Below, piece by piece: positions 37,535-51,279 of a DNA stretch of 64,000 nucleotides (within the stretch, counting starts at the first letter, position 1; each line of letters opens with the position of its first letter). Source of the DNA: Paramoeba atlantica (taxonomy: Eukaryota; Discosea); contig CDRNVI010000167.1 in the NCBI GenBank assembly GCA_977017575.1, forward strand, positions 1-64,000, written 5' to 3'. A model generated the notes under the pieces. The model saw only the letters and a list, made by a program, of their open reading frames with translations, did no database searches and was not told the DNA's origin. A program made the position numbers and the translations under genes.

Positions 37535-37625
37535 ACAAGGGAAAAACCACAAAACATGGAAAGCCCTTGGATGAGGGAAAACTGGAATGTGAGCACAGTG
37601 CAAAAAACCTCCAGGAATGAGAATA
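37535..37625 (-). repeat. Shared 85-bp motif, probable LTR segment, copy 2
   Basis: Shares GGGAAAAACCAC, TGGAAAGCCCTTGG, GAGGGAAAAC and GCAAAAAACC with 22073-22160. It sits directly after the end of copia coding remains on the minus strand. Confidence 0.5.
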
Positions 37626-37699
37626 GTTGAGTATGTGAGGAAGAGAGAGAGAGAGAGGATATTGAGTATGCAGACTAAATGGGCAGATCTGAGACTGAG

Positions 37700-38870
37700 A
37701 GTGAACTTCTATGTTTTCAGAAAGGGTTGTCCATTTAATGCTTTGGTCAGGATGTGTGCACAGTTTGTTAGTAAGAAGTAGATTCAAAAGAAATGACCTT
37801 TGTATCATGTGCATAGTGGAGATCAAAGTAGTGGTGGGGAAGGATATGTCAGCTTCCTTTTGTAGTCTGGGGATTTGTTATTTGTGCTTCATTGTCTGTG
37901 TGTGAAAGGGAATGGGTCAAGTGTAGTTGTCATCAGTGTGTTCAAGAAGGAATGAGGCCCATCATCTCTGGTGCTATCCAAACATTTTGATCCAGCAATA
38001 TAATCTCAGTATGTTGAGTGCTCTTTGGGAACGGTTTTGGAGAGAGAGGAATGCCATATATGCCCAGCAACAATCATGTTCAGTTTCATACAATAGCCAA
38101 GGGATGATTTTCCAGTGTTGAGATCCAAGTTGTAGGAGGCCTCTGAGTGAACATTGAGAGTGATGTCAGATGTTTTCAGTTTGTAGAGCAATCCCATCCA
38201 TTTTGTTCCCTTCAAATATTTGACCACTTGTTTCAGGTGTTTCCAGTGAGACTTCCTTGGGTTTGAGGTGTATTGAGAGAGAGAGATCACAGAGTAGAGA
38301 ATATTGGGATGTGTGGCCATTGCAAAATGTATAAAAGTGTTTGCCAATAATGGTGGATTGATAAGGGATGTTCTTCATATCCTCAAGTTCAGTAGTATTT
38401 CTAGTACAATGTTCTTTATGAGGTTGATATCCAAAGGAAGTGTGGGTATTCTGTGTTCCTGGTGTGTTGGCAAACCAAGAGAGTTCAAGAGGTTTTTAAT
38501 TATAGCAGTTTGGGAGAGGAAGTAGGATCCATCTTTGCAGATTTGGAAGGAGATACTGAATGTGTAAGAAACTTGTTTGAAAGTTTTAACTTGGAATTCT
38601 TTGTGAAGCTATGCAAGAGTCTTTGTGGTGTGGTTGTTGTTAGGACCAGTAATAAAGATGTCATTGTGACCCAGAGAGCAATAATTGATCCATTGGTGTG
38701 ATGGTATATAGAGCAGGTTTGTTTGGAGAAGGAATATAACCAATCAATTTGAGATACTTGTCAAGACAAATGTTCCATACTCTTCCAGCATTTGAGGCTT
38801 TATAAAGTACAACAACATTACCATCTTTTCCAAGAGAATCCCCATTGATTTTGTTCCAGTGTAGAAAAGA
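37700..38870 (-). pseudogene. Ty1/copia-type reverse transcriptase and RNase H remnant
   Basis: Minus-strand order: YKASNAGRVWNICLDKYLKL (38.8 kb), then NDIFITGPNN in place of the catalytic Y-V-D-D-I-x-I-T-G, then DGSYFLSQTAIIKNLLNSLG. Next comes the RNase H region 38006-38347 with HPNILYSVISLSQYTSNPRK and LKQVVKYLKGTKWMGLLYK, and finally AHILTKALNGQPF near 37740, the usual end of copia polyprotein. The frame changes several times, the catalytic Y-x-D-D is lost and an expected RNase H Asp is replaced, so it is inactive. Confidence 0.7.
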
Positions 38871-39765
38871 GGTAGATGAGTGAAAACAAGTTTCTCCATT
38901 TTTCTTTATTCAGATAAGCATTTTTTTTTGTGTAGCAAGAGCAATAAGCATCCAGATACTTTCAAGGTGGGTGCAAGGAGAAAATATCTTGTTGTAATAA
39001 TGGATTCTCTTCTTTCATATGATATTTTTGAAGAACAAGTTAAACCTTCCATTGAACAATATTATTAAAAACATTGTAATTCAAAAAAAACCTTTTGTTG
39101 TGTTCTATCAAAGATTTTTCTTTCCTCTAGAGTTGATTCTTGAAATACATTGAGTTGCTCAATTCCCCTGTGCTCTTTGTGTGAGATCTTAAGAAACTTC
39201 TTTTTCCTTTTTATTTTCTTTATATTTTCCTTTTCCCCACTGATTCTACCTCAATCTTCCACTCCACCACCAAAATTGCTCCCAAACCCATCCCTCTCAA
39301 TGCTTTTCTTTTTCATACAATGGATAGAAAATCTTCTTAACACTTCTACAACAATTAACTCTCTAGTGACTCTAATGTTGGAAATTTTTGATTGGTATTT
39401 CTTTATTTTGAAAAAGAAAAGCTTTAAGAGAAATGAACTTTGATTGGAATGAACATTTAAAAAAAGGAACTATATTGAACAATCTTTTTCTTCTTATTTT
39501 TATTTTTCTCTTTTTAAGACTCCCTCACCTTATCAATAATATTACAAATTCTTTAAAAATTTAATATTTGCAATGATTTATTGTTTTCTTTAAAAAAAAC
39601 TCTAAAAAATTAATATAAAAGAAATAATTGTAAAAAAGAAAAATAAAAAATTAAACTGATTTCATTAACTAACTTGTTTTTTTGTTTTTTTAGAGATGAG
39701 TATGATAGTTTAGTTGTCCTTTTCTTCAATTTTTTATTTTTGAGGTCTCAAGTTCAATTCTTTTA

Positions 39766-39860
39766 ATTTTCCAATTTTCCAATTTTCCAATTTTCCAATT
39801 TTCCAATTTTCCAGTTTTCTAGTTTTCCAGTTTTCCAGTTTTCCAGTTTTTCAATTTTCT
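39766..39860 (+). repeat. AATTTTCC octamer repeat bordering the satellite
   Basis: About six AATTTTCC units followed by four or five AGTTTTCC variants, ending about 10 bp before the first satellite monomer. Confidence 0.9.
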
Positions 39861-39869
39861 AATTTTTTT

Positions 39870-42800
39870 TTGTAAATAGATTTAAGAGATTGTAAAATTG
39901 TATAAAAAATACAATTTTATTTGTAACTTGTCTGGTAACTAAATTTTAAACATCAAAAACTAAATAATAATTGAGAAAAAATGAAAATAATACAAATATT
40001 GATTTATACATTGAAAAAAGTGATTGGAAAATAATCAAAAACAAAGGGAAATATGTTTTTTTTTTTGTAAATAAATCAAATAGATTGTAAAATTGTGTAA
40101 AAAATATAATTTTATTTGTAACTTGTCTGAAAATGAACTTTTAAACATCAAAAATTGAATAACAATTTTCTAAAAATGAAAATAATACAAATAGACATTG
40201 AAAAAGTGATTGGGAAATAATCAAAAACAAAGGGAAATATGTTTTTTTTTTTGTAAATAAGTCAAATAGATTGTAAAATTGTGTAAAAAATACAATTTTA
40301 TTTGTAACTTGTCTGGTAACTAAATTTTAAACATCAAAAACTAAATAATAATTGAGAAAAAATGAAAATAATACAAATATTGATTTATACATTGAAAAAA
40401 GTGATTGGAAAATAATCAAAAACAAAGGGAAATATGTTTTTTTTTTTGTAAATAAATCAAATAGATTGTAAAATTGTGTAAAAAATATAATTTTATTTGT
40501 AACTTGTCTGAAAATGAACTTTTAAACATCAAAAATTGAATAACAATTTTCTAAAAATGAAAATAATACAAATAGACATTGAAAAAGTGATTGGGAAATA
40601 ATCAAAAACAAAGGGAAATATGTTTTTTTTTTTGTAAATAAGTCAAATAGATTGTAAAATTGTGTAAAAAATACAATTTTATTTGTAACTTGTCTGGTAA
40701 CTAAATTTTAAACATCAAAAACTAAATAATAATTGAGAAAAAATGAAAATAATACAAATATTGATTTATACATTGAAAAAAGTGATTGGAAAATAATCAA
40801 AAACAAAGGGAAATATGTTTTTTTTTTTGTAAATAAATCAAATAGATTGTAAAATTGTGTAAAAAATATAATTTTATTTGTAACTTGTCTGAAAATGAAC
40901 TTTTAAACATCAAAAATTGAATAACAATTTTCTAAAAATGAAAATAATACAAATAGACATTGAAAAAGTGATTGGGAAATAATCAAAAACAAAGGGAAAT
41001 ATGTTTTTTTTTTTGTAAATAAGTCAAATAGATTGTAAAATTGTGTAAAAAATACAATTTTATTTGTAACTTGTCTGGTAACTAAATTTTAAACATCAAA
41101 AACTAAATAATAATTGAGAAAAAATGAAAATAATACAAATATTGATTTATACATTGAAAAAAGTGATTGGAAAATAATCAAAAACAAAGGGAAATATGTT
41201 TTTTTTTTTGTAAATAAATCAAATAGATTGTAAAATTGTGTAAAAAATATAATTTTATTTGTAACTTGTCTGAAAATGAACTTTTAAACATCAAAAATTG
41301 AATAACAATTTTCTAAAAATGAAAATAATACAAATAGACATTGAAAAAGTGATTGGGAAATAATCAAAAACAAAGGGAAATATGTTTTTTTTTTTGTAAA
41401 TAAGTCAAATAGATTGTAAAATTGTGTAAAAAATACAATTTTATTTGTAACTTGTCTGGTAACTAAATTTTAAACATCAAAAACTAAATAATAATTGAGA
41501 AAAAATGAAAATAATACAAATATTGATTTATACATTGAAAAAAGTGATTGGAAAATAATCAAAAACAAAGGGAAATATGTTTTTTTTTTTGTAAATAAAT
41601 CAAATAGATTGTAAAATTGTGTAAAAAATATAATTTTATTTGTAACTTGTCTGAAAATGAACTTTTAAACATCAAAAATTGAATAACAATTTTCTAAAAA
41701 TGAAAATAATACAAATAGACATTGAAAAAGTGATTGGGAAATAATCAAAAACAAAGGGAAATATGTTTTTTTTTTTGTAAATAAGTCAAATAGATTGTAA
41801 AATTGTGTAAAAAATACAATTTTATTTGTAACTTGTCTGGTAACTAAATTTTAAACATCAAAAACTAAATAATAATTGAGAAAAAATGAAAATAATACAA
41901 ATATTGATTTATACATTGAAAAAAGTGATTGGAAAATAATCAAAAACAAAGGGAAATATGTTTTTTTTTTTGTAAATAAATCAAATAGATTGTAAAATTG
42001 TGTAAAAAATATAATTTTATTTGTAACTTGTCTGAAAATGAACTTTTAAACATCAAAAATTGAATAACAATTTTCTAAAAATGAAAATAATACAAATAGA
42101 CATTGAAAAAGTGATTGGGAAATAATCAAAAACAAAGGGAAATATGTTTTTTTTTTTGTAAATAAGTCAAATAGATTGTAAAATTGTGTAAAAAATACAA
42201 TTTTATTTGTAACTTGTCTGGTAACTAAATTTTAAACATCAAAAACTAAATAATAATTGAGAAAAAATGAAAATAATACAAATATTGATTTATACATTGA
42301 AAAAAGTGATTGGAAAATAATCAAAAACAAAGGGAAATATGTTTTTTTTTTTGTAAATAAATCAAATAGATTGTAAAATTGTGTAAAAAATATAATTTTA
42401 TTTGTAACTTGTCTGAAAATGAACTTTTAAACATCAAAAATTGAATAACAATTTTCTAAAAATGAAAATAATACAAATAGACATTGAAAAAGTGATTGGG
42501 AAATAATCAAAAACAAAGGGAAATATGTTTTTTTTTTTGTAAATAAGTCAAATAGATTGTAAAATTGTGTAAAAAATACAATTTTATTTGTAACTTGTCT
42601 GGTAACTAAATTTTAAACATCAAAAACTAAATAATAATTGAGAAAAAATGAAAATAATACAAATATTGATTTATACATTGAAAAAAGTGATTGGAAAATA
42701 ATCAAAAACAAAGGGAAATATGTTTTTTTTTTTGTAAATAAATCAAATAGATTGTAAAATTGTGTAAAAAATATAATTTTATTTGTAACTTGTCTGAAAA

Positions 42801-45800
42801 TGAACTTTTAAACATCAAAAATTGAATAACAATTTTCTAAAAATGAAAATAATACAAATAGACATTGAAAAAGTGATTGGGAAATAATCAAAAACAAAGG
42901 GAAATATGTTTTTTTTTTTGTAAATAAGTCAAATAGATTGTAAAATTGTGTAAAAAATACAATTTTATTTGTAACTTGTCTGGTAACTAAATTTTAAACA
43001 TCAAAAACTAAATAATAATTGAGAAAAAATGAAAATAATACAAATATTGATTTATACATTGAAAAAAGTGATTGGAAAATAATCAAAAACAAAGGGAAAT
43101 ATGTTTTTTTTTTTGTAAATAAATCAAATAGATTGTAAAATTGTGTAAAAAATATAATTTTATTTGTAACTTGTCTGAAAATGAACTTTTAAACATCAAA
43201 AATTGAATAACAATTTTCTAAAAATGAAAATAATACAAATAGACATTGAAAAAGTGATTGGGAAATAATCAAAAACAAAGGGAAATATGTTTTTTTTTTT
43301 GTAAATAAGTCAAATAGATTGTAAAATTGTGTAAAAAATACAATTTTATTTGTAACTTGTCTGGTAACTAAATTTTAAACATCAAAAACTAAATAATAAT
43401 TGAGAAAAAATGAAAATAATACAAATATTGATTTATACATTGAAAAAAGTGATTGGAAAATAATCAAAAACAAAGGGAAATATGTTTTTTTTTTTGTAAA
43501 TAAATCAAATAGATTGTAAAATTGTGTAAAAAATATAATTTTATTTGTAACTTGTCTGAAAATGAACTTTTAAACATCAAAAATTGAATAACAATTTTCT
43601 AAAAATGAAAATAATACAAATAGACATTGAAAAAGTGATTGGGAAATAATCAAAAACAAAGGGAAATATGTTTTTTTTTTTGTAAATAAGTCAAATAGAT
43701 TGTAAAATTGTGTAAAAAATACAATTTTATTTGTAACTTGTCTGGTAACTAAATTTTAAACATCAAAAACTAAATAATAATTGAGAAAAAATGAAAATAA
43801 TACAAATATTGATTTATACATTGAAAAAAGTGATTGGAAAATAATCAAAAACAAAGGGAAATATGTTTTTTTTTTTGTAAATAAATCAAATAGATTGTAA
43901 AATTGTGTAAAAAATATAATTTTATTTGTAACTTGTCTGAAAATGAACTTTTAAACATCAAAAATTGAATAACAATTTTCTAAAAATGAAAATAATACAA
44001 ATAGACATTGAAAAAGTGATTGGGAAATAATCAAAAACAAAGGGAAATATGTTTTTTTTTTTGTAAATAAGTCAAATAGATTGTAAAATTGTGTAAAAAA
44101 TACAATTTTATTTGTAACTTGTCTGGTAACTAAATTTTAAACATCAAAAACTAAATAATAATTGAGAAAAAATGAAAATAATACAAATATTGATTTATAC
44201 ATTGAAAAAAGTGATTGGAAAATAATCAAAAACAAAGGGAAATATGTTTTTTTTTTTGTAAATAAATCAAATAGATTGTAAAATTGTGTAAAAAATATAA
44301 TTTTATTTGTAACTTGTCTGAAAATGAACTTTTAAACATCAAAAATTGAATAACAATTTTCTAAAAATGAAAATAATACAAATAGACATTGAAAAAGTGA
44401 TTGGGAAATAATCAAAAACAAAGGGAAATATGTTTTTTTTTTTGTAAATAAGTCAAATAGATTGTAAAATTGTGTAAAAAATACAATTTTATTTGTAACT
44501 TGTCTGGTAACTAAATTTTAAACATCAAAAACTAAATAATAATTGAGAAAAAATGAAAATAATACAAATATTGATTTATACATTGAAAAAAGTGATTGGA
44601 AAATAATCAAAAACAAAGGGAAATATGTTTTTTTTTTTGTAAATAAATCAAATAGATTGTAAAATTGTGTAAAAAATATAATTTTATTTGTAACTTGTCT
44701 GAAAATGAACTTTTAAACATCAAAAATTGAATAACAATTTTCTAAAAATGAAAATAATACAAATAGACATTGAAAAAGTGATTGGGAAATAATCAAAAAC
44801 AAAGGGAAATATGTTTTTTTTTTTGTAAATAAGTCAAATAGATTGTAAAATTGTGTAAAAAATACAATTTTATTTGTAACTTGTCTGGTAACTAAATTTT
44901 AAACATCAAAAACTAAATAATAATTGAGAAAAAATGAAAATAATACAAATATTGATTTATACATTGAAAAAAGTGATTGGAAAATAATCAAAAACAAAGG
45001 GAAATATGTTTTTTTTTTTGTAAATAAATCAAATAGATTGTAAAATTGTGTAAAAAATATAATTTTATTTGTAACTTGTCTGAAAATGAACTTTTAAACA
45101 TCAAAAATTGAATAACAATTTTCTAAAAATGAAAATAATACAAATAGACATTGAAAAAGTGATTGGGAAATAATCAAAAACAAAGGGAAATATGTTTTTT
45201 TTTTTGTAAATAAGTCAAATAGATTGTAAAATTGTGTAAAAAATACAATTTTATTTGTAACTTGTCTGGTAACTAAATTTTAAACATCAAAAACTAAATA
45301 ATAATTGAGAAAAAATGAAAATAATACAAATATTGATTTATACATTGAAAAAAGTGATTGGAAAATAATCAAAAACAAAGGGAAATATGTTTTTTTTTTT
45401 GTAAATAAATCAAATAGATTGTAAAATTGTGTAAAAAATATAATTTTATTTGTAACTTGTCTGAAAATGAACTTTTAAACATCAAAAATTGAATAACAAT
45501 TTTCTAAAAATGAAAATAATACAAATAGACATTGAAAAAGTGATTGGGAAATAATCAAAAACAAAGGGAAATATGTTTTTTTTTTTGTAAATAAGTCAAA
45601 TAGATTGTAAAATTGTGTAAAAAATACAATTTTATTTGTAACTTGTCTGGTAACTAAATTTTAAACATCAAAAACTAAATAATAATTGAGAAAAAATGAA
45701 AATAATACAAATATTGATTTATACATTGAAAAAAGTGATTGGAAAATAATCAAAAACAAAGGGAAATATGTTTTTTTTTTTGTAAATAAATCAAATAGAT

Positions 45801-48420
45801 TGTAAAATTGTGTAAAAAATATAATTTTATTTGTAACTTGTCTGAAAATGAACTTTTAAACATCAAAAATTGAATAACAATTTTCTAAAAATGAAAATAA
45901 TACAAATAGACATTGAAAAAGTGATTGGGAAATAATCAAAAACAAAGGGAAATATGTTTTTTTTTTTGTAAATAAGTCAAATAGATTGTAAAATTGTGTA
46001 AAAAATACAATTTTATTTGTAACTTGTCTGGTAACTAAATTTTAAACATCAAAAACTAAATAATAATTGAGAAAAAATGAAAATAATACAAATATTGATT
46101 TATACATTGAAAAAAGTGATTGGAAAATAATCAAAAACAAAGGGAAATATGTTTTTTTTTTTGTAAATAAATCAAATAGATTGTAAAATTGTGTAAAAAA
46201 TATAATTTTATTTGTAACTTGTCTGAAAATGAACTTTTAAACATCAAAAATTGAATAACAATTTTCTAAAAATGAAAATAATACAAATAGACATTGAAAA
46301 AGTGATTGGGAAATAATCAAAAACAAAGGGAAATATGTTTTTTTTTTTGTAAATAAGTCAAATAGATTGTAAAATTGTGTAAAAAATACAATTTTATTTG
46401 TAACTTGTCTGGTAACTAAATTTTAAACATCAAAAACTAAATAATAATTGAGAAAAAATGAAAATAATACAAATATTGATTTATACATTGAAAAAAGTGA
46501 TTGGAAAATAATCAAAAACAAAGGGAAATATGTTTTTTTTTTTGTAAATAAATCAAATAGATTGTAAAATTGTGTAAAAAATATAATTTTATTTGTAACT
46601 TGTCTGAAAATGAACTTTTAAACATCAAAAATTGAATAACAATTTTCTAAAAATGAAAATAATACAAATAGACATTGAAAAAGTGATTGGGAAATAATCA
46701 AAAACAAAGGGAAATATGTTTTTTTTTTTGTAAATAAGTCAAATAGATTGTAAAATTGTGTAAAAAATACAATTTTATTTGTAACTTGTCTGGTAACTAA
46801 ATTTTAAACATCAAAAACTAAATAATAATTGAGAAAAAATGAAAATAATACAAATATTGATTTATACATTGAAAAAAGTGATTGGAAAATAATCAAAAAC
46901 AAAGGGAAATATGTTTTTTTTTTTGTAAATAAATCAAATAGATTGTAAAATTGTGTAAAAAATATAATTTTATTTGTAACTTGTCTGAAAATGAACTTTT
47001 AAACATCAAAAATTGAATAACAATTTTCTAAAAATGAAAATAATACAAATAGACATTGAAAAAGTGATTGGGAAATAATCAAAAACAAAGGGAAATATGT
47101 TTTTTTTTTTGTAAATAAGTCAAATAGATTGTAAAATTGTGTAAAAAATACAATTTTATTTGTAACTTGTCTGGTAACTAAATTTTAAACATCAAAAACT
47201 AAATAATAATTGAGAAAAAATGAAAATAATACAAATATTGATTTATACATTGAAAAAAGTGATTGGAAAATAATCAAAAACAAAGGGAAATATGTTTTTT
47301 TTTTTGTAAATAAATCAAATAGATTGTAAAATTGTGTAAAAAATATAATTTTATTTGTAACTTGTCTGAAAATGAACTTTTAAACATCAAAAATTGAATA
47401 ACAATTTTCTAAAAATGAAAATAATACAAATAGACATTGAAAAAGTGATTGGGAAATAATCAAAAACAAAGGGAAATATGTTTTTTTTTTTGTAAATAAG
47501 TCAAATAGATTGTAAAATTGTGTAAAAAATACAATTTTATTTGTAACTTGTCTGGTAACTAAATTTTAAACATCAAAAACTAAATAATAATTGAGAAAAA
47601 ATGAAAATAATACAAATATTGATTTATACATTGAAAAAAGTGATTGGAAAATAATCAAAAACAAAGGGAAATATGTTTTTTTTTTTGTAAATAAATCAAA
47701 TAGATTGTAAAATTGTGTAAAAAATATAATTTTATTTGTAACTTGTCTGAAAATGAACTTTTAAACATCAAAAATTGAATAACAATTTTCTAAAAATGAA
47801 AATAATACAAATAGACATTGAAAAAGTGATTGGGAAATAATCAAAAACAAAGGGAAATATGTTTTTTTTTTTGTAAATAAGTCAAATAGATTGTAAAATT
47901 GTGTAAAAAATACAATTTTATTTGTAACTTGTCTGGTAACTAAATTTTAAACATCAAAAACTAAATAATAATTGAGAAAAAATGAAAATAATACAAATAT
48001 TGATTTATACATTGAAAAAAGTGATTGGAAAATAATCAAAAACAAAGGGAAATATGTTTTTTTTTTTGTAAATAAATCAAATAGATTGTAAAATTGTGTA
48101 AAAAATATAATTTTATTTGTAACTTGTCTGAAAATGAACTTTTAAACATCAAAAATTGAATAACAATTTTCTAAAAATGAAAATAATACAAATAGACATT
48201 GAAAAAGTGATTGGGAAATAATCAAAAACAAAGGGAAATATGTTTTTTTTTTTGTAAATAAGTCAAATAGATTGTAAAATTGTGTAAAAAATACAATTTT
48301 ATTTGTAACTTGTCTGGTAATTAAATTTTAAACATCAAAAACTAAATAATAATTGAGAAAAAATGAAAATAATACAAATATTGATTTATACATTGAAAAA
48401 AGTGATTGGAAAATAATCAA
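39870..48420 (+). repeat. 381-bp dimeric AT-rich satellite, about 22 copies
   Basis: Monomers of about 186 and 195 bp alternate strictly. One has GTAAATAAATCAAATAG and CTTGTCTGAAAATG; the other has GTAAATAAGTCAAATAG and CTTGTCTGGTAACT. Both contain a run of 12 T and GGGAAATATG. The dimer step of 381 bp is constant and the 22 dimers look identical by eye. Only the edges differ (first monomer GTAAATAGATTTAAGAG, last copy GGTAATTAAA). Each monomer of the second type has AAAATTGT and ACAATTTT as an inverted repeat 9 bp apart. No open frame of note. Such homogenised higher-order arrays are typical of centromeric or heterochromatic satellites, but function is inference. Confidence 0.97.
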
Positions 48421-48600
48421 AAATGAAAAAATGAAAAATGAAAAAAGAGAAAAAAAAAAAAGAAAAAAAGAGAAAAAAAGAGTAAAAAAAAAAAGAGAAA
48501 AAAAGAGAAAAAAAGAGAAAAAAAGAGAAAAAAAGAGTAAAAGAAAAAAGAAAAAAGAAAAAAAAGAAAAAGAAATAATTTTAAAAATCAATTTTATTAA
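48421..48600 (+). repeat. Purine tract at the right edge of the satellite
   Basis: GAAAAAAAGA words directly follow the last satellite monomer. Confidence 0.8.
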
Positions 48601-48619
48601 ATTAAATTTCTTGCTTAAA

Positions 48620-49259
48620 AAAAAAGATAACAAGACAGGTTGGTTGAGGGAAGGTGTTTGTCAGAAGTGTAGAAACAAGCAAAGTTGAGTTACTTTAATT
48701 AATTAAGTAAAGTGGGGAAAGTGAGACCAAACAGTAGAACCTCATACCTCCAAATTATACTACTTTTTTTCTGATTTTTTTTTATTAACACTGTTTCAGC
48801 CTATCTTACTGCTTTTCTTAACAATTTTTGATGGAAATACCCCTTCTTTAAGCTTAGGGTAAACATTTATCTTGTTAAATACTACAAAACTCCTCAATTT
48901 TTTATCTTAGAAAGTTGAAGAGTTTGCAAACTTTCCAATATCCACCATCAATCTTCACTTTTTTAGCTATCTTTCTAACCACTATAACCCCTTACAGTTT
49001 GATCCACAGTTTTCAAAACTTAAAAGAACAACTTAAGTACAACTCCTCACAATTCCTCTTTCAATGGTATCTTCTTTATTCATTTTGGATGTACATTGAA
49101 CCCAGAAAAACCCTTCTCCATGTAGCCACTTAGTAACCTTCACTCCTCCCCCCAAAGCTCCTTCTCACTATTAAATTCCTCTTCAATCTATTGTTGTACC
49201 TCCTTTTTTCTTTGACAAATTTAATAAAATCAATTCATCTCTCTTTTACTTTCTTAACT
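48620..49259. other. Unrecognised spacer, probably decayed retroelement
   Basis: Mixed A/T-rich sequence with stops in all frames apart from a 72-codon frame at 48915 that I do not recognise. It lies 3' of gag remains on the minus strand. Confidence 0.3.
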
Positions 49260-49264
49260 CCCCC

Positions 49265-49510
49265 CAAGACAGTTGAGTTGTACTACTTTCAAGCCTCAAA
49301 CAGATCAATCACAGAAAGACTCAAGATGATTTACAAGACTCTTTTATGAAAAGGAAAACTAAAAAAGAAAACATATCTTTCTTCAAGAATAAGAATATTC
49401 AACAAACACTTACAAATAAAAACATTCAAAATAAGATAACTCCTCAGGTTCAAATCTCAAACAAACAAACATTCTTTCAAAACACTTTAGGTGACAACCC
49501 AATACCCCTC
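49265..49510 (+). repeat. Direct repeat flanking gag remnant, left copy
   Basis: GTTGAGTTGTACTACTTTCA, CAAACAGATCAATCACAG, AGACTCAAGATG and, after an inserted stretch, CAAACAAACAAACATTCTTT occur here and, in the same order and strand, at 51134-51275. Could be LTR-like ends or a duplicated flank. Confidence 0.65.
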
Positions 49511-49569
49511 AAGTGTTTTTTCAACTGAGAAACACTTCATAACCAACAAAACAATAAACAACTTAACAC

Positions 49570-51000
49570 TCAACCAGGGATATAATGATCCTTCAGCTCC
49601 AAACAGTCTTTTGTCTCATGATAGTTGCCTCCACAACACTGACATCTCCAGTGAAAAAGATACTTCTTCCCATCAATCACAAAAAAAAACCCACTATTCT
49701 CTTCTTCTTTTTCTTCTCTCTGTGAACAATCTCTTCTCATATGTCTCTTTTCTCCACATTCAAAACACACAGCAGATGGTGGTCAATCCTGGTAAGGTTT
49801 CAGTTGGTCCTTCACCACCAAATATCAATGCCATCCTTCTGCATTCTGCACCCACTTTGTCACAACATTCCACATAACACATTCATTCTCAACAAACTCT
49901 TTTCCAAATTGCTCCTTCCATAGAATTCAATAAACTTTTAAAACAGGTTCATTCAACTTCATCTTCACTTCAACTGAATTCAAATCTATTTTCAAGTAAT
50001 CAAGGTACATCACCAACCTCTCTGCAAAATCAAGAATTTTTTCATTTTCCATCTGTCTTACCATCTGCATTTCTTTCTGAACCTTACTTCCAGTTTGAGC
50101 CCAAGGTATTTCCTTCCAATACAAACAGAAGCAACTCTTGATAAGAAATATTCCTTAATCTTTGCAATTGTGGTTTCATTGGACCTCCCACTGCTGATCT
50201 TAAAGACTGTATTCATAAAGAATTATCTGGCACTTGATTACCCATTGTTGCTTGAAAATCTCTCAGAAACACCAACACATCACAGGCTTTTAGATCCCAT
50301 TTTGTGTTCAACTTTGGTATGTTGTCCACCTTTTTCAGTGTTTTTAACTCTGTCCCTCTTGTAGACTCATCCAAAGTTATTCTTCAAACCTGTGAATTTA
50401 AATCATTAATTGTTGTTGACCTCTCAGCACTTTTAACTTCAGCACCAGCCAATGAACTCTGTTGATTTGAACCACAAGTTCCACCAACCCTTGTTGAATC
50501 CTCTGGACTTGGATGAAGAAACCTCACATCTGTTACCAATCAATCCCACTGATGGTTTGGTACAGTATTCTCACTTGGAAGGGGTTGCAAATCTCTCCCA
50601 TAATGAGTCACAAAATCTTTCCTCCTTGGTTTGATGTAGTTGCCCTCCTCTTTTAATTTGGTAGCCCCTGACCTCCTCTGTTCTTGCTCCCCAAAGTTCT
50701 GCCACTCCTTACATTGCCTTGAAATACTCAACTTTAATCATTTCAAATTCCTCTCAAGTTTGTCAAACTCCTCAGTGAAAGCCTCATCAGTCAGGATTAA
50801 ATTTGTTAATTCATCTAACTGATGCTCAATTTCATCTCTTTTCAACAACCAACTCTCAAGCATTTGATCCACAGAAGGAAAATTTGGAGATCTTGCCCCT
50901 TCACCCAAACCCTCATCTTCCTCTGATTTGCTACTGTCACTTCCACTCTCAAGATCCCTAAGTAGCTTCTTGTTCTGCTCCACCCCCTTTTCTCCCTCTT
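49570..51000 (-). pseudogene. Retroelement gag remnant with two zinc knuckles
   Basis: The minus strand begins with an acidic, helical segment (50983-50738; ESWLLKRDEIEHQLDELTNL). It passes through frames with KVDNIPKLNTKWDLKACDVL and a capsid-like MENEKILDFAERLVMYLDYL (50124-49927), and ends with CFECGEKRHMRRDC and CQCCGGNYHETKDC (49770-49570), two CCHC knuckles. Stops and frame changes separate the pieces. Gag coats element RNA. No enzyme domains remain between here and the satellite. It is flanked by direct repeats at 49265 and 51134. Confidence 0.65.
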
Positions 51001-51133
51001 GTAACCATCTGGTGGTTGCATCTGCTCCCCCAGTCTTGTTTTCTCCTGATACTGTTGAATCATTGACGCTGAAAGTGAATACATTTCAAGAAAACCAAAA
51101 AAAAACAGAATTTCAACCAGTGAAAACCAAAAA

Positions 51134-51275
51134 AAGTTGAGTTGTACTACTTTCAAGCTCAAACAGATCAATCACAGGAAGACTCAAGATGGTTTTATGA
51201 AGACAACCCCTCAGGTTCAAATCCCAAACAAACAAACATTCTTTCAAAACACTTCAGGTGATAACCCAATAAGGA
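51134..51275 (+). repeat. Direct repeat flanking gag remnant, right copy
   Basis: Shares four blocks in order with 49265-49510 but lacks a stretch of about 100 bp present in the left copy. Confidence 0.65.
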
Positions 51276-51279
51276 CAAA

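Noticed and set aside
39870..48420. CRISPR-like regular repeat array
   Set aside because: No unique spacers: both halves of each 381-bp unit repeat, and the setting is eukaryotic.
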